DNA of 64,000 bases from Deltaproteobacteria bacterium (GCA_026129095.1 JAHCIT010000001.1:496245-560244); one strand, 5' to 3'; positions 33,417-43,298 are shown, counted from the first letter of the stretch. Notes: generated by a model from the letters alone, not told the origin. Numbers and translations: made by a program.

Positions 33417-35676
33417 CTTCGCGCCCTCCGTCATCCAGATCAGTGACGTCGGGGTCGGGGATCTTCGCACGGACCTTTTCCGCAGGCTCGGGGTACTTGA
33501 TCCGGTGATGGTAGAACGCGCCGATGACGCGCGTGAAGGTTCGGGCAATGACATGGAGATCCTTCAGGGTAAGTTCGCATTCATCGAGCTGTCCGTCGGC
33601 GAATGCATCGTTGATGAGCTTTTGCACCATGCCCTGTATCCGGGCACGGGTATAATCAGGCAAGGTCCTGGCAGCGGCCTCGCAGGCATCCGCCAGCAGA
33701 ATAACACCCGCTTCCCGCGTCTGCGGCTTGGGACCGGGATAGCGGAAGTCAGCATCGTTGATCGCCGGCGCGTCCGGATCCCGCTGATCGATTGCCTTGC
33801 GATAAAAGAACTTCATCAGTTTGGTGCCATGATGCTGTGGGATCATGTCGATTACTGCCTGTGGCAATCCGGCTTCGTGTCCCATCCGAATGCCTTCTTC
33901 CACATGGCTCCGTATCACAAGTGCGCTCATGGTGGGTGAAAGCTTCAGATGCGGATTTGTCTGGCCTTCAACCAGGTTTTCAACAAAAAATGACGGCTTC
34001 AGCGATTTCCCAATGTCATGGTACATGCAGGCAACCCGGGCTAGCAACGCATTCCCACCGATCTCCTTTACACCTGCCTCCGACAGGGCTCCCACGATCA
34101 GGCTGTGATGATAGGTTCCCGGTGATTGGAGAAATACTTTCTGAATAAGGGGATGATCGAAGGTATTGAGCTCCATGAGGCGCAGATCGCTTGTGTAATT
34201 GAAGAGTCTTTCGAGCGAAGGGAGAATCACGTAGACACAGGTTGGCGTGGCAAGCGCGCCACCGGCAATTGCAATGAGCAATGCCTCCCGTAACTGGCCA
34301 CTGTCGATGCTCCCCATCTGCCAAACCACCAGGACGGCCGAAGCATTAATCAGTCCTATGGCGGCACCAGTCCGCATAACAATGCCACGGCTTGTCGTCT
34401 GTGAAATCAGTGCCGTACCCACGGAACCGGCGGCAAGATAATGGATGGCTAGCACCAGATCACCGTGAGCGGCAATCACCGACAGGACAGAAGCAACCAC
34501 GGTCCAGGCAAATACGGTTTCGGCACGGTAAATAAGCCTGAGAACGACAGCGAATGGTGCCACCAACGCCACATATATCCATATGGGCGGCAGGAGGCGA
34601 TTGATGACTGTAACAACCGTCAGCAGGATTCCCATCGTCAGAAGGTCGTATGGCTCGGAAGCCACGGAAACGAATTGTCGCCGTAAATAAAACACGAGTG
34701 CGAACAGAAATACGAATACGGCGATTGTAAGTGCGGCAAAGTGAAGCAGCCAGCGCGATTCTTTCTGGCGAGCGCGAATCAGATCCAGCAGGTCCAGCTT
34801 CTGCTGGTCCACGCGTTCTCCTTCACGGATGATCAGTTCGCCCTTGGTGATTCTCACATAGACCGGTTTGACCGACTCGCCAGCTTTCAGGCGGCGCCGT
34901 TCTGTTTCCTGGATATTTCGGGAGAAATTTGGCCTCAGAACTTCGCGAAGCAGTTCGGTGGCCGCCTGACGGAGCCTGAGCGGAGATTCTTCCATCCACA
35001 AATCGATAATACCCGGCGCTGCTGACCGTGCTCCCCGGAGATCAGTAATATAGTCATAACTGCTTTCCGTAAATTCCTGTCCGCCCGGAACCCGGCGAAT
35101 CATAATTGCCACGCCAGACTCGGCAGGGAGATCCCCCATGGAACCGATGACACCCGGCTTGAGGAGTTGCTCGGCAGCCCGTTTGATCTGGATCTCGACT
35201 ACCTCCGGCCAACGGATCGCCCGCAGTTCAGCGAGTGTCCGGGGATGTAGTGCAAGCCCAAGCGATGCTGCCTTTTCCGCGTCGGTGCGTGAGCTCTCGA
35301 CAGAAACGTGCTGCCGCATGCTTTCAAAAAATTCTCCGAGGCGGCGGACAACCTCACTCACCACTCCTTCGTCATAGTCGTAGATGGCGGGAACCATGCG
35401 TGCCGCTTCAGATCGTCGCAAGCGCGTTGTGACTTCATCTTCCAGCGTCATGTCTTCGGGTGCCTGAAGGGCCTCCCGGGCCGGCTCACCGGCTTCATAG
35501 ACAGGAATCCGGATCGGTAAGCCAGGCGTGAGCGAGATTCCAATCACTGCGGACATGACTATCAGGAGTGCAAAATACACGGCTTTGCCACGTGCGGTGA
35601 CCGGCAACACACGGATCATCCCGGTTTCTTCGACCAGCCGTTCCAGAACACCAAGGGCTGATTCGCGCTCAGTCAT
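33349..35676 (-). CDS. 7TM-HD family phosphohydrolase (PgpH/YqfF-like)
   Basis: A 775-residue membrane protein. A first TM segment (residues ~30-50) precedes an extracytoplasmic domain (~50-300), then about seven TM helices (~305-500), then a cytoplasmic HD domain with PGTYHHSLIVGAL and the HD signature ACMYHDIGKSLKP. In Firmicutes PgpH degrades c-di-AMP; that substrate is inferred from family only. The C-terminus is acidic. It lies upstream of ybeY, the usual gene neighbour. Confidence 0.87.
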   Translation of the reverse strand: MTERESALGVLERLVEETGMIRVLPVTARGKAVYFALLIVMSAVIGISLTPGLPIRIPVYEAGEPAREALQAPEDMTLEDEVTTRLRRSEAARMVPAIYDYDEGVVSEVVRRLGEFFESMRQHVSVESSRTDAEKAASLGLALHPRTLAELRAIRWPEVVEIQIKRAAEQLLKPGVIGSMGDLPAESGVAIMIRRVPGGQEFTESSYDYITDLRGARSAAPGIIDLWMEESPLRLRQAATELLREVLRPNFSRNIQETERRRLKAGESVKPVYVRITKGELIIREGERVDQQKLDLLDLIRARQKESRWLLHFAALTIAVFVFLFALVFYLRRQFVSVASEPYDLLTMGILLTVVTVINRLLPPIWIYVALVAPFAVVLRLIYRAETVFAWTVVASVLSVIAAHGDLVLAIHYLAAGSVGTALISQTTSRGIVMRTGAAIGLINASAVLVVWQMGSIDSGQLREALLIAIAGGALATPTCVYVILPSLERLFNYTSDLRLMELNTFDHPLIQKVFLQSPGTYHHSLIVGALSEAGVKEIGGNALLARVACMYHDIGKSLKPSFFVENLVEGQTNPHLKLSPTMSALVIRSHVEEGIRMGHEAGLPQAVIDMIPQHHGTKLMKFFYRKAIDQRDPDAPAINDADFRYPGPKPQTREAGVILLADACEAAARTLPDYTRARIQGMVQKLINDAFADGQLDECELTLKDLHVIARTFTRVIGAFYHHRIKYPEPAEKVRAKIPDPDVTDLDDGGREDDGASAEKPDGGRPDDLKRLGI

Positions 35677-35832
35677 GGCTTGTTGTCGTCCTTGCGTTTG
35701 CAGCTCTGGCGAACCTGAATGTCCAAGGACATACTCGCCCGGTGCTGCCGGAGCACAGAGAGGCCGTCACCCAGAACGGCATGGATTTCGACTGGGGATG
35801 GAACTCAAAACTGTCTTGCGGCAAACCGTCCG

Positions 35833-36963
35833 TCAGGGACTACTCCCGGCCCTATTATCGGGTTTTTGTTCCGTGAGACTGAAAGTGTCTCCCGCCGGCT
35901 GATAATCAGCCCTACCGGATATGAAGGTTACTGTCTGCGGATCAATCAATCCAACTCTCAGCAATTCGTCCAAAGAAGCTGGATACGCGCTTTCAAGAGC
36001 GTACCAAGCCTCTAAAGCATGAATCACACGGGCTTCATGCAGGTGCTTTCTTTCGGATTCCCGCAGCGCCCGGCTCCAGAACGGCCAAGTGACCAGATGG
36101 TAAAGGTTACCGAGTCCCGCAAATACACTCACCGCAAGCAACGCGAGGAGCAAATAGGCCGGCCCGCGACCCGTCCAGGTACGCTTGCGCTTTGCCGGAA
36201 TGGCCGGGGCCAGAAAATCCGGCTCGGCGCGAACCTCGATCTGGACATATCCTTTCTTGAGAAGCGACAGAAGCGATTTGGCGCCGTCGAATTTCCCCAA
36301 CCGGGCCATGTCGATAACCTGCTGAACGGTCCGGCCAGCTTCGACCTGCTCGTAAACACGATGCTCTTCGTGCGTAATACCTCCACCCTTGCCACCTTCC
36401 GTAGGTGGGGGCGGCTCGATCCCTGGTGTCCGGGCAACACCCTGCGCAAAATCCGGCATCTCTCTCAGGATTGCCGGCCATTCATCCACCATCCGGAAAC
36501 CGTCCATGAGCACATGTTCAGCCGGTATTGCCTCGAAGCTGTCAGTGTTAACTTCGATTTCCTTCTGCTGGAATTCGAACTCGGCGTCCTGCCAGCCAAA
36601 AAGTTCGTAGATGTTTTCCAGTGTGTCGAGCTTTTCGACCGCTGATACCTGCTCGTTCACGATCAACCCTGAATCAACCAACACGTCACGGAGTTGTCGG
36701 AGTTGTTCCCGGGCACTGGATGAGGCCTCGTCAGCACCACGCCGGGTGATGAGGCCCCCGCGCACCAGCGCGTTGCATAGGGCTGCATCAGCGCTGACCC
36801 CGTGGGGAGCCGCTCGACGAATCCGGCCCTTGGTAAAAAATACATCGACAGCACTGTTGCCCGGACCGTTGCGAAGATAGAGCACACCTGTTTTTTGCTG
36901 CTGCCCGATAAGCTGGAAAATATCGGCAATACCGAAATCCTTTATAGTCCCCTGCAATGCCAT
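35833..36963 (-). CDS. DUF4388 (PATAN-type) domain protein with a membrane segment
   Basis: A 376-residue protein. Residues ~1-110 match DUF4388: ALQGTIKDFGIADIFQLIGQ, QQKTGVLYLRNG and VDVFFTKGRIRRA, a domain common in deltaproteobacterial signalling proteins. The middle has a Pro-rich linker and a helical region (VYEQVEAGRTVQQVIDMA, winged-helix-like as in extended DUF4388 proteins). A single TM helix (AYLLLALLAVSVFAG) precedes a C-terminal domain (YPASLDELLRVGLIDP). The start ATG 36963 follows GGAGAG one base after the upstream gene's stop. Function unknown; likely regulatory. Confidence 0.75.
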   Translation of the reverse strand: MALQGTIKDFGIADIFQLIGQQQKTGVLYLRNGPGNSAVDVFFTKGRIRRAAPHGVSADAALCNALVRGGLITRRGADEASSSAREQLRQLRDVLVDSGLIVNEQVSAVEKLDTLENIYELFGWQDAEFEFQQKEIEVNTDSFEAIPAEHVLMDGFRMVDEWPAILREMPDFAQGVARTPGIEPPPPTEGGKGGGITHEEHRVYEQVEAGRTVQQVIDMARLGKFDGAKSLLSLLKKGYVQIEVRAEPDFLAPAIPAKRKRTWTGRGPAYLLLALLAVSVFAGLGNLYHLVTWPFWSRALRESERKHLHEARVIHALEAWYALESAYPASLDELLRVGLIDPQTVTFISGRADYQPAGDTFSLTEQKPDNRAGSSP

Positions 36964-36964
36964 T

Positions 36965-39139
36965 TCAGCTCTCCTCCAGATCGAAGAAGTGCCATAAGGC
37001 GGCCAGATAAAAGAGAAGACCACTTGTAATAAGTGCTACCCGGAACGGAGCTGATGGGTCCTTCAAAAGCGACCAGGGATCACCCGTAAGGATTCCGCCC
37101 TGAACCCAGAAACTCGCAAGCACGGAGCTTACTGCCAAAAATACAGCCCCGATCGCGAGTCGGCCCCGGCCCATTTCGCCTGAGCCTGGGGCGATGAATG
37201 TAGCAAATGACCACAATCGCCTCTTGTGCCGCTGCCAGGACTTTATTTCGGCGCGCTTCTTGAGAAGCGTCATCGGCTCCACTGTCTCTGCCCGGTAAAG
37301 CACAGCGATACATTGCGAACAGATAGAAGTGGACTGGAGAAACTGTCCTTCCCGGGCACGAATCCATGTCCCGCACGACTCACACACATATGAATGCCCA
37401 ACCCTGGGCCGCAAAAGCTGAATAGCCAGAACGACTACAGCACACAGGAGCACCAGCAACGTCGCTTCCCGTTCGCTCCCAGTAAAGGCGGCATAAAGGG
37501 CCGGCACACTGCTTCCATCCCCAGCAAGACTTTCATGAAAATCCCAGATGTGCCGGTCCGATAACGGGAATGTAGCCAAAAGTTTCAACTCGCCTGTGCC
37601 CATTACCGGGCGCGTCCACCGGCTCCAGTTGTCAGGGCCCAACTCTCTCTGGGCAGCGGAAATAGCCCGCTGGGCTGCTTCGGCCTGATCAGCTCCTGCC
37701 AATTCGAGAATTCGGGCGCGGTTAAGCGCAAGCCACCGGGCCTCTCCGCCATCTCGCATAGCCCGTTCGTTGAGTTCAAGCGCCTTCATTGGCTCCCCAT
37801 CCAGCGCTTCCACCACTGCAAGATTGGCTGCCGCCTGCCAGAAAGCAGGACGAGATTGCAAGACCTGGCTGAACGATTCACGAGCTGCATCTAAATTCCG
37901 CCGCTTCAGGGCAACCATCCCGAATGAAAACCAGGAAACTGTGTCGGCAGGGTTTTCGATTTTCCGGCGCTCAAGGATCGCTTCCAGCGATTTCGTAGGC
38001 TCTCCGTATCGGGCCTCCACAACCGCAGCCAGGGAAGTGGACCTGGAAGCGGCAGCGCGCACTGCGGCACTACGGGCGAGCGGCGGGACCACCGCCAGAA
38101 CTGCCAGCGCCACAAACAGCACCGCAGATTCGCGCTTGGTGACATACATGGCTGACATGACAAGCCAGCAGGCCGCAGTACCAGTGGCACCCGCACCCAA
38201 TGCAGGTGGAACCAATGCTGCCAAGAGCACCATCACCCTGAATATCCCGAGTGGCACCTGATCAATCGCCCGGAGCCAATAGGCGAGATCGGCAGATAAC
38301 GCCATATGAGTACGGTAAAGCAGCACCAGCGCGATCACCAATGCCGCAAGAATTCCAGCAAGCACTGCTGCCTGAAAAAGTGCGGAAGTAGCTGACAGAT
38401 AGGTGATAATCTGCCCCATCTGGCGGCGAATGCCACTGCGATAATGTTCCATCAAGGCACCGGGATCGAGGTCACCACCCTCGATAGCGAGTCGGAACCG
38501 GGCATAGGGAACTGATGCCAGCCGGGGAGAAAGCCGCTCGGCATCATCGAGCATTGCGCGCATGAGATCACGATCACCATTGCGGAGTGCCTGACGAGCC
38601 ATATGAATCAGTGCAGTGGAACGTGGCGCCAGATTTTCGATTCCAAGAAGAAACCGGAGACGATCAAGACGGTCGAGCAGTGATGCCGCCACAGAAAGAC
38701 GCCCACCCCGAAGGGCTGCAAGCAGTTCACGCCAAGTACCCTCCAGCATGCCAAGGGTCGGCGCTTCTGCCGGGTTATATTCGGCTGGGCTATCGGCCAA
38801 AAGATCAGCGATACTTACGGGATTTAAAAAAATCGGGCCGGAACTGGCCGCACCCAAGACAGCGGAAGCCCCAGACAAGGGAGCATCTGGGGCCACAACC
38901 GGCACGGCAGGATCTGGAACAGTCTCGAGGATATCTGGACTCCGTGGCTGGATTCTGGACGGAGAAGCGAGCATTTGATCCACTTCATCCAGGGATCTTG
39001 GGGACTCACGTTCCTGCGCTTTCAGGAGCAGCGCCCCACCAAGACAGAGCATTCCGGCAGCAAAAAACATCAGCCAGCGCCAATGTGCAGGCGCCTGTTG
39101 ACCGGTGGCTGCCGTGCCGGTGAATCTCCCCCGTCTCAT
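36965..39139 (-). CDS. TPR-containing membrane protein with zinc-ribbon-like motif
   Basis: About 724 residues. N-terminal signal-anchor (RWLMFFAAGMLCLGGALLL), a soluble helical region, several TM helices (~250-370), a TPR-like block (FGMVALKRRNLDAARESFSQ, WQAAANLAVVEALDG, WLALNRARILELAG), one more TM, a CESCGTWIRARE...ICSQC four-cysteine cluster like a zinc ribbon, and two or three terminal TM helices. No known family recognised. The ATG 39139 overlaps that proposed for mazG on the other strand; starting at 39070 would free space for promoters. It is coupled to the DUF4388 gene. Confidence 0.65.
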   Translation of the reverse strand: MRRGRFTGTAATGQQAPAHWRWLMFFAAGMLCLGGALLLKAQERESPRSLDEVDQMLASPSRIQPRSPDILETVPDPAVPVVAPDAPLSGASAVLGAASSGPIFLNPVSIADLLADSPAEYNPAEAPTLGMLEGTWRELLAALRGGRLSVAASLLDRLDRLRFLLGIENLAPRSTALIHMARQALRNGDRDLMRAMLDDAERLSPRLASVPYARFRLAIEGGDLDPGALMEHYRSGIRRQMGQIITYLSATSALFQAAVLAGILAALVIALVLLYRTHMALSADLAYWLRAIDQVPLGIFRVMVLLAALVPPALGAGATGTAACWLVMSAMYVTKRESAVLFVALAVLAVVPPLARSAAVRAAASRSTSLAAVVEARYGEPTKSLEAILERRKIENPADTVSWFSFGMVALKRRNLDAARESFSQVLQSRPAFWQAAANLAVVEALDGEPMKALELNERAMRDGGEARWLALNRARILELAGADQAEAAQRAISAAQRELGPDNWSRWTRPVMGTGELKLLATFPLSDRHIWDFHESLAGDGSSVPALYAAFTGSEREATLLVLLCAVVVLAIQLLRPRVGHSYVCESCGTWIRAREGQFLQSTSICSQCIAVLYRAETVEPMTLLKKRAEIKSWQRHKRRLWSFATFIAPGSGEMGRGRLAIGAVFLAVSSVLASFWVQGGILTGDPWSLLKDPSAPFRVALITSGLLFYLAALWHFFDLEES

Positions 39140-40148
39140 GTCACGTTCAAAACCATTCAAAGCTTCACCACGTTCCGCTCTGCGGAAGACCGCCGCACCG
39201 GCCAGAAGCCGATTGCGCCAGAAAACCCGTCGCAAGAGGCTGCATGGTAAATCCAGCAGCGCAATTCTCCAAGCGGCGAAAGGAAGCAACGGTTTCTCCC
39301 GGCTTGTCGAAATCATGGCGCTTCTCCGCGCTCCCAACGGGTGCCCCTGGGACCGGGAACAGGATTTCGATACGATAAAACCGTATACACTTGAGGAAAC
39401 CTACGAAGTAATGGAGGCGATAGATGCCCGCGACTGGGAATCCCTCAAGGAAGAACTGGGCGACCTGCTTTTCCAGGTAGTGTTTTATGCCCAAATCGCC
39501 AGTGAATACGGGTATTTTTCCATTGACGATGTAACAGAGGCTATCGTCCACAAAATGATTACCCGCCATCCGCACGTCTTTGGCGATCTGAGTGTCAAAG
39601 GTTCCCATGATGTCGTGGCGAACTGGGAAGCAATCAAGCGGCACGAGAAGGCAAAACGGCGCGAAAGCTTGCTGGATGGCGTACCGCCGGAGCTTCCAGC
39701 GCTCGTTCGCGCTTCGCGCATCAGCGAAAAGGCCGCCCGTGCAGGTTACGACTGGCCTGACCGGAATATGCTCTGGAATAAGCTGGACGAAGAGATAGGT
39801 GAGCTCGAAGAAGCCATTTACGGAAAGCAGGGAAGACCGAAGGTGAGGGCCTCCGTAAAAGGGCCTATCAAAAACGAAAAGCCCATAGTGCCGGCAAAAC
39901 GCCGCGAACATGTGGAGGAGGAAATCGGCGACGTCCTGTTCGTTGTGGCGAACATCGCCCGCCGGTTTCACCTGTCGGCCGAGGATGCCCTTCGCAAGTC
40001 GAACGCCAAGTTCTATCGCCGGTTTCGCCATATAGAGACAGCTATCGAGTCGAACGGACTGCAGTTCAAGGACGTGTCACTTGAGCAGATGGAAGAATTT
40101 TACCAGCAGGCGCGCCAAGCCGAAGGAAAGACAAGAGTGAGGAAGTAG
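39138..40148 (+). CDS. mazG: Nucleoside triphosphate pyrophosphohydrolase MazG
   Basis: MazG with the N-terminal repeat MALLRAPNGCPWDREQDFD, YTLEETYEVMEAID and EELGDLLFQVVFYAQIA, and the second repeat with RREHVEEEIGDVLFVVANIARR. The EExxE/ExxD metal-binding helices occur in both halves. It hydrolyses (d)NTPs, including aberrant or stress-related nucleotides. The start is uncertain: ATG 39138 adds an unconserved basic stretch of about 50 residues, whereas homology begins near 39290 and the next ATG is 39315. An ~8-residue basic linker separates the halves. Confidence 0.85.
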   Translation: MSRSKPFKASPRSALRKTAAPARSRLRQKTRRKRLHGKSSSAILQAAKGSNGFSRLVEIMALLRAPNGCPWDREQDFDTIKPYTLEETYEVMEAIDARDWESLKEELGDLLFQVVFYAQIASEYGYFSIDDVTEAIVHKMITRHPHVFGDLSVKGSHDVVANWEAIKRHEKAKRRESLLDGVPPELPALVRASRISEKAARAGYDWPDRNMLWNKLDEEIGELEEAIYGKQGRPKVRASVKGPIKNEKPIVPAKRREHVEEEIGDVLFVVANIARRFHLSAEDALRKSNAKFYRRFRHIETAIESNGLQFKDVSLEQMEEFYQQARQAEGKTRVRK

Positions 40149-40169
40149 ATCGGGAGGAGCTCGATATCC

Positions 40170-40709
40170 ATGAACACGCTGGATTTTTTCCATATTCATG
40201 CTCGCTACAACCGGTGGATGAACAGAAAGATATATGATGCAGCCGCAGAATTTCCCGACGCTGAACGAAAACGGGATCTCGGCGCATTTTTCAAATCAAT
40301 CCACGGGACACTCAATCATCTCGTCCTGACCGACCGGATATGGCTTGGCCGGTTTACGGGAGACACCGAACGATTCCGCTCACTGGATTCGAGCGGGAAA
40401 CCGATTGACATACATTCGCTGGGCCAGGTTCTCTATGAGGACTTCGCTGAACTGCGCCATGAGCGGGAACGCACCGACAGTGATATCGGCAAATTTGTGG
40501 ATTCACTGAGCCAAGATGTTCTTGAGACCCCCCTTCATTACAAAACGAGTTCCGGGGAGCCCTGCAGCCATCCCTTGTGGTGGGCCCTGATGCATATGTT
40601 CAACCACGGCACCCACCATCGTGGACAAACGACAACGCTGCTAAAGCAACTCGGCAAGGATCCTGGCGTCACCGATCTGGTGGCAATGCTGAGGAATAAT
40701 GAGGGATAA
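40170..40709 (+). CDS. DinB family protein
   Basis: A 179-residue four-helix DinB/YfiT-like metalloprotein. Likely metal ligands are the histidine in SIHGTLNHLVLTD and the two in MFNHGTHHRGQ. Members include thiol-dependent transferases and DNA-damage-inducible proteins; the substrate here is unknown. A strong GGGAGGAG precedes the ATG. It begins 21 bases after mazG and is probably co-transcribed. Confidence 0.82.
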   Translation: MNTLDFFHIHARYNRWMNRKIYDAAAEFPDAERKRDLGAFFKSIHGTLNHLVLTDRIWLGRFTGDTERFRSLDSSGKPIDIHSLGQVLYEDFAELRHERERTDSDIGKFVDSLSQDVLETPLHYKTSSGEPCSHPLWWALMHMFNHGTHHRGQTTTLLKQLGKDPGVTDLVAMLRNNEG

Positions 40710-40710
40710 A

Positions 40711-41763
40711 CTACCCCTGCGCTTCCTGACACCATTCGGGGTAGGTTTCGCCCTTGGGAAAATAAACGACGCGGTTCTTTTTATACTCGGTAGTAGAAAA
40801 AAGAACCGTGTAGTCTTTGAGCCCCGAGTCTTTTGAAAGTTCGGCAATGATATGACGACAGGCGTCGTCAGATTCCCCGTGAACCATTGTGAAGAGATTG
40901 TATTTCCAGTCGGCATATACCGGGCGGCGATAGCAGTGAGAGACAGCCCGGTATTGACCGAACATTTCTCCGTATTTATCTACTTCACTTTCGTCCACCC
41001 GCCATACGCCCATCCCGTTGGACTTGAATCCGGCTTTGCGGTGATTCAGGATGGCAGCATTCCGGCGAAATAGCCCTCGATCGTGCATCTCGACAGTCTT
41101 TTCCTTAAGACGAGGGAACGGGACCCCGAGCCGCGCCGCCATCTCGACATAAGGCTGTTCCACCAACGCGAGATCTTCCTGTAGTTCTCGAATGTAGGCA
41201 ATATCCTCTTCGGATAGCTTGGCTGGTTCTTCCAGCAGTTTATCCCAAACCGGAGCCTTTTCCTTAGCGGTGAGGTTTTCGGTCTTTCGGCCTTCGTCGG
41301 TAAGATCAAGTTTCACGCCAATCTTGTACAGACGGAGAGTCTGCATAATTCGGGTGGAAATGGCCCCCGACGCCTTGTGAATGGCCTCCACATGCCTCTC
41401 CAAGCTCTGTCCCGGTGGTACGGCAATGGTGAACCAGATGTTGAATTCGTGATTGCGTTTGTAGTTATGGGAAACGCCAGGGTGTTCGCTTACAACCGCA
41501 GCTACCTGATCGCATTTTTCCGGATCAGCCTTGATCGCTACCAGTGACGACTTGTACCCCATGTTGCGCGAGTCGAAAATGACGCCGATCTGGCGGATGA
41601 TATTCTGGTCCTTGAGCCGCCGGACACGCTCCAGGCATTCAGCCTCGCTGACCCCCACCTTTTGACCCAGATCGCGAAAGGGATGCTCAGAAATGGGAAT
41701 CTCTTCCTGCATGATCGTGGTGAGCTGCTTGTCTATGGCGTCAAGCTGATCAAGTGTGGACAT
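40711..41763 (-). CDS. Fused siroheme decarboxylase (AhbA-AhbB / NirDL-type, Lrp/AsnC fold)
   Basis: A 350-residue protein made of two related halves, each with an Lrp/AsnC-like winged helix and a RAM-like domain. The first half has LERVRRLKDQNIIRQIGVI and FDSRNMGYKSSLVA; the second has RNAAILNHRKAGFKSNGMG and HCYRRPVYADWKYNLF, the latter typical of AhbB-type subunits. Siroheme decarboxylases convert siroheme to 12,18-didecarboxysiroheme on the way to heme (alternative pathway) or heme d1. The subunits are separate genes in most organisms; here they are fused. GAGGAG lies before the ATG. No other heme pathway genes are present. Confidence 0.83.
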   Translation of the reverse strand: MSTLDQLDAIDKQLTTIMQEEIPISEHPFRDLGQKVGVSEAECLERVRRLKDQNIIRQIGVIFDSRNMGYKSSLVAIKADPEKCDQVAAVVSEHPGVSHNYKRNHEFNIWFTIAVPPGQSLERHVEAIHKASGAISTRIMQTLRLYKIGVKLDLTDEGRKTENLTAKEKAPVWDKLLEEPAKLSEEDIAYIRELQEDLALVEQPYVEMAARLGVPFPRLKEKTVEMHDRGLFRRNAAILNHRKAGFKSNGMGVWRVDESEVDKYGEMFGQYRAVSHCYRRPVYADWKYNLFTMVHGESDDACRHIIAELSKDSGLKDYTVLFSTTEYKKNRVVYFPKGETYPEWCQEAQG

Positions 41764-41987
41764 GGGTTCTTCTCCTCAAACACCTCGGGATCCGGGACAG
41801 ACCCAAGCCCCAAGAGCGTCGGTCACCCAAATCCACCGTTTTCCAATGTAGCCATCAACCGGGCGGGGGTCCATATCAGCAGACCCGCTGTATTTGCTCC
41901 CATCCGGTGCTAGCGTCTATGGGCCAGTGTCGCCGCAATGCGCCCGGCTCCGCCACTTTTACCAACTCCGGACAGGAGGGATACCCC
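41764..41987. promoter_or_regulatory. Divergent promoter region between the siroheme decarboxylase and gltA
   Basis: Non-coding 224-base region between divergent genes. A rightward candidate is TTGCTC at about 41900 with TATGGG 18 bases downstream, fitting a weak sigma70 promoter for gltA. GAGGAG (leftward) and GGAGGG (rightward) ribosome binding sites flank the region. The promoter itself is tentative. Confidence 0.35.
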
Positions 41988-43277
41988 TTGCCCAAGAATA
42001 CCATCACCATTACCGACAATCGCACCGGAAAAACCTATGAAGTTCCGGTAGAGAACGACACCATTAGGGCGATGGATTTGAGGCAGATCAAGGTTAATTC
42101 CGACGATTTCGGGATGATGACCTATGATCCCGCCTTCACCAATACGGCTTCCTGCCAAAGCAGCATTACCTTTATTGACGGCGACAAGGGGATTCTCGAA
42201 TACAGAGGTATTCCAATACAGGAACTCGCCGAACATTCAACCTACCTTGAAGTCGCCTATCTGCTGGTACACGGCAAGTTGCCGACCAAGGATGAGCTGG
42301 TTGAATGGGACCGGAACATTACCTATCACACGTTTGTCCACGAGAATGTGAAGAAGTTCGTTGAGGGATTCCGGCATGACGCGCATCCAATGGGAATGAT
42401 GATTTCGACACTGGGGGCGCTTTCGACCTTTTATCCCAGTGCCAAGAATATCCACGACCCCGTAGAGCGACAGCTGAATACCTACCGGCTGATCGCAAAG
42501 ATGCCGACACTGGCTGCCTGGGCCTACCGTCACCTGCTCGGAATGCCCTATGTGTACCCCGACAACGAGCTATCGTTCGCCGGAAACTTTCTTGCCATGA
42601 TGTTCAAGATGGCTGAACGGCGCTATCTGCCACATCCGGCCGTCGAGCGGGCTCTGGACGTGTTGTTCATCCTGCATGCCGATCACGAACAGAACTGCTC
42701 GACCAACACCATGCGGTCGATCGGTTCCAGCCATGCCGATCCATTTTCCTGTGTGGCCGGCGCCACCGCCGCTCTCTACGGGCCGCTCCATGGCGGCGCC
42801 AACCAGGCAGTTCTGGAAATGATTGACAAGATCGGCTCCAAGGCCCGCGTGACCGAATTTATCAAGGGGTGCAAGGACGGTTCGAACCGGCTGATGGGAT
42901 TCGGCCACCGCGTATACAAGAACTATGACCCTCGGGCGAAGATAATCAAGAAACTCGCCAATGAGGTATTTGATGCTCTTGGCAGCAACCCGAAAATCGA
43001 GATCGCTTTGGAAATCGAGCGGATCGCACTTGAGGATGACTACTTTGTGAGCCGCAAGTTGTACCCAAATGTCGATTTCTATTCCGGTCTCATCTACGAG
43101 GCGCTCCGGATACCGGTGGATATGTTCACCGTCCTGTTCGCTATTCCGCGAACAGCCGGATGGATCGCCCAGTGGATTGAGATGCTTAACGACAAGGAGC
43201 AGAAGATTGCACGCCCCCGGCAGGTATATACGGGTGCCCGCGGCATGAAGTTCGTTCCCTTAAAAGATCGCAAATAA
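41988..43277 (+). CDS. gltA: Citrate synthase
   Basis: A 429-residue type II citrate synthase using a TTG start at 41988, set by GGAGGG seven bases upstream; there is no ATG at the conserved N-terminus. Catalytic histidines lie in HADHEQNCST and GPLHGGANQ, the aspartate in the DFYSGLIYEALRIP block, and FGHRVYKNYDPRA is present. It condenses acetyl-CoA and oxaloacetate in the TCA cycle. Length and C-terminal RPRQVYTGARGM match bacterial GltA. It is followed by an MBL-fold gene. Confidence 0.95.
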   Translation: MPKNTITITDNRTGKTYEVPVENDTIRAMDLRQIKVNSDDFGMMTYDPAFTNTASCQSSITFIDGDKGILEYRGIPIQELAEHSTYLEVAYLLVHGKLPTKDELVEWDRNITYHTFVHENVKKFVEGFRHDAHPMGMMISTLGALSTFYPSAKNIHDPVERQLNTYRLIAKMPTLAAWAYRHLLGMPYVYPDNELSFAGNFLAMMFKMAERRYLPHPAVERALDVLFILHADHEQNCSTNTMRSIGSSHADPFSCVAGATAALYGPLHGGANQAVLEMIDKIGSKARVTEFIKGCKDGSNRLMGFGHRVYKNYDPRAKIIKKLANEVFDALGSNPKIEIALEIERIALEDDYFVSRKLYPNVDFYSGLIYEALRIPVDMFTVLFAIPRTAGWIAQWIEMLNDKEQKIARPRQVYTGARGMKFVPLKDRK

Positions 43278-43298
43278 GCCGGTCCCCAATTGGGTATC

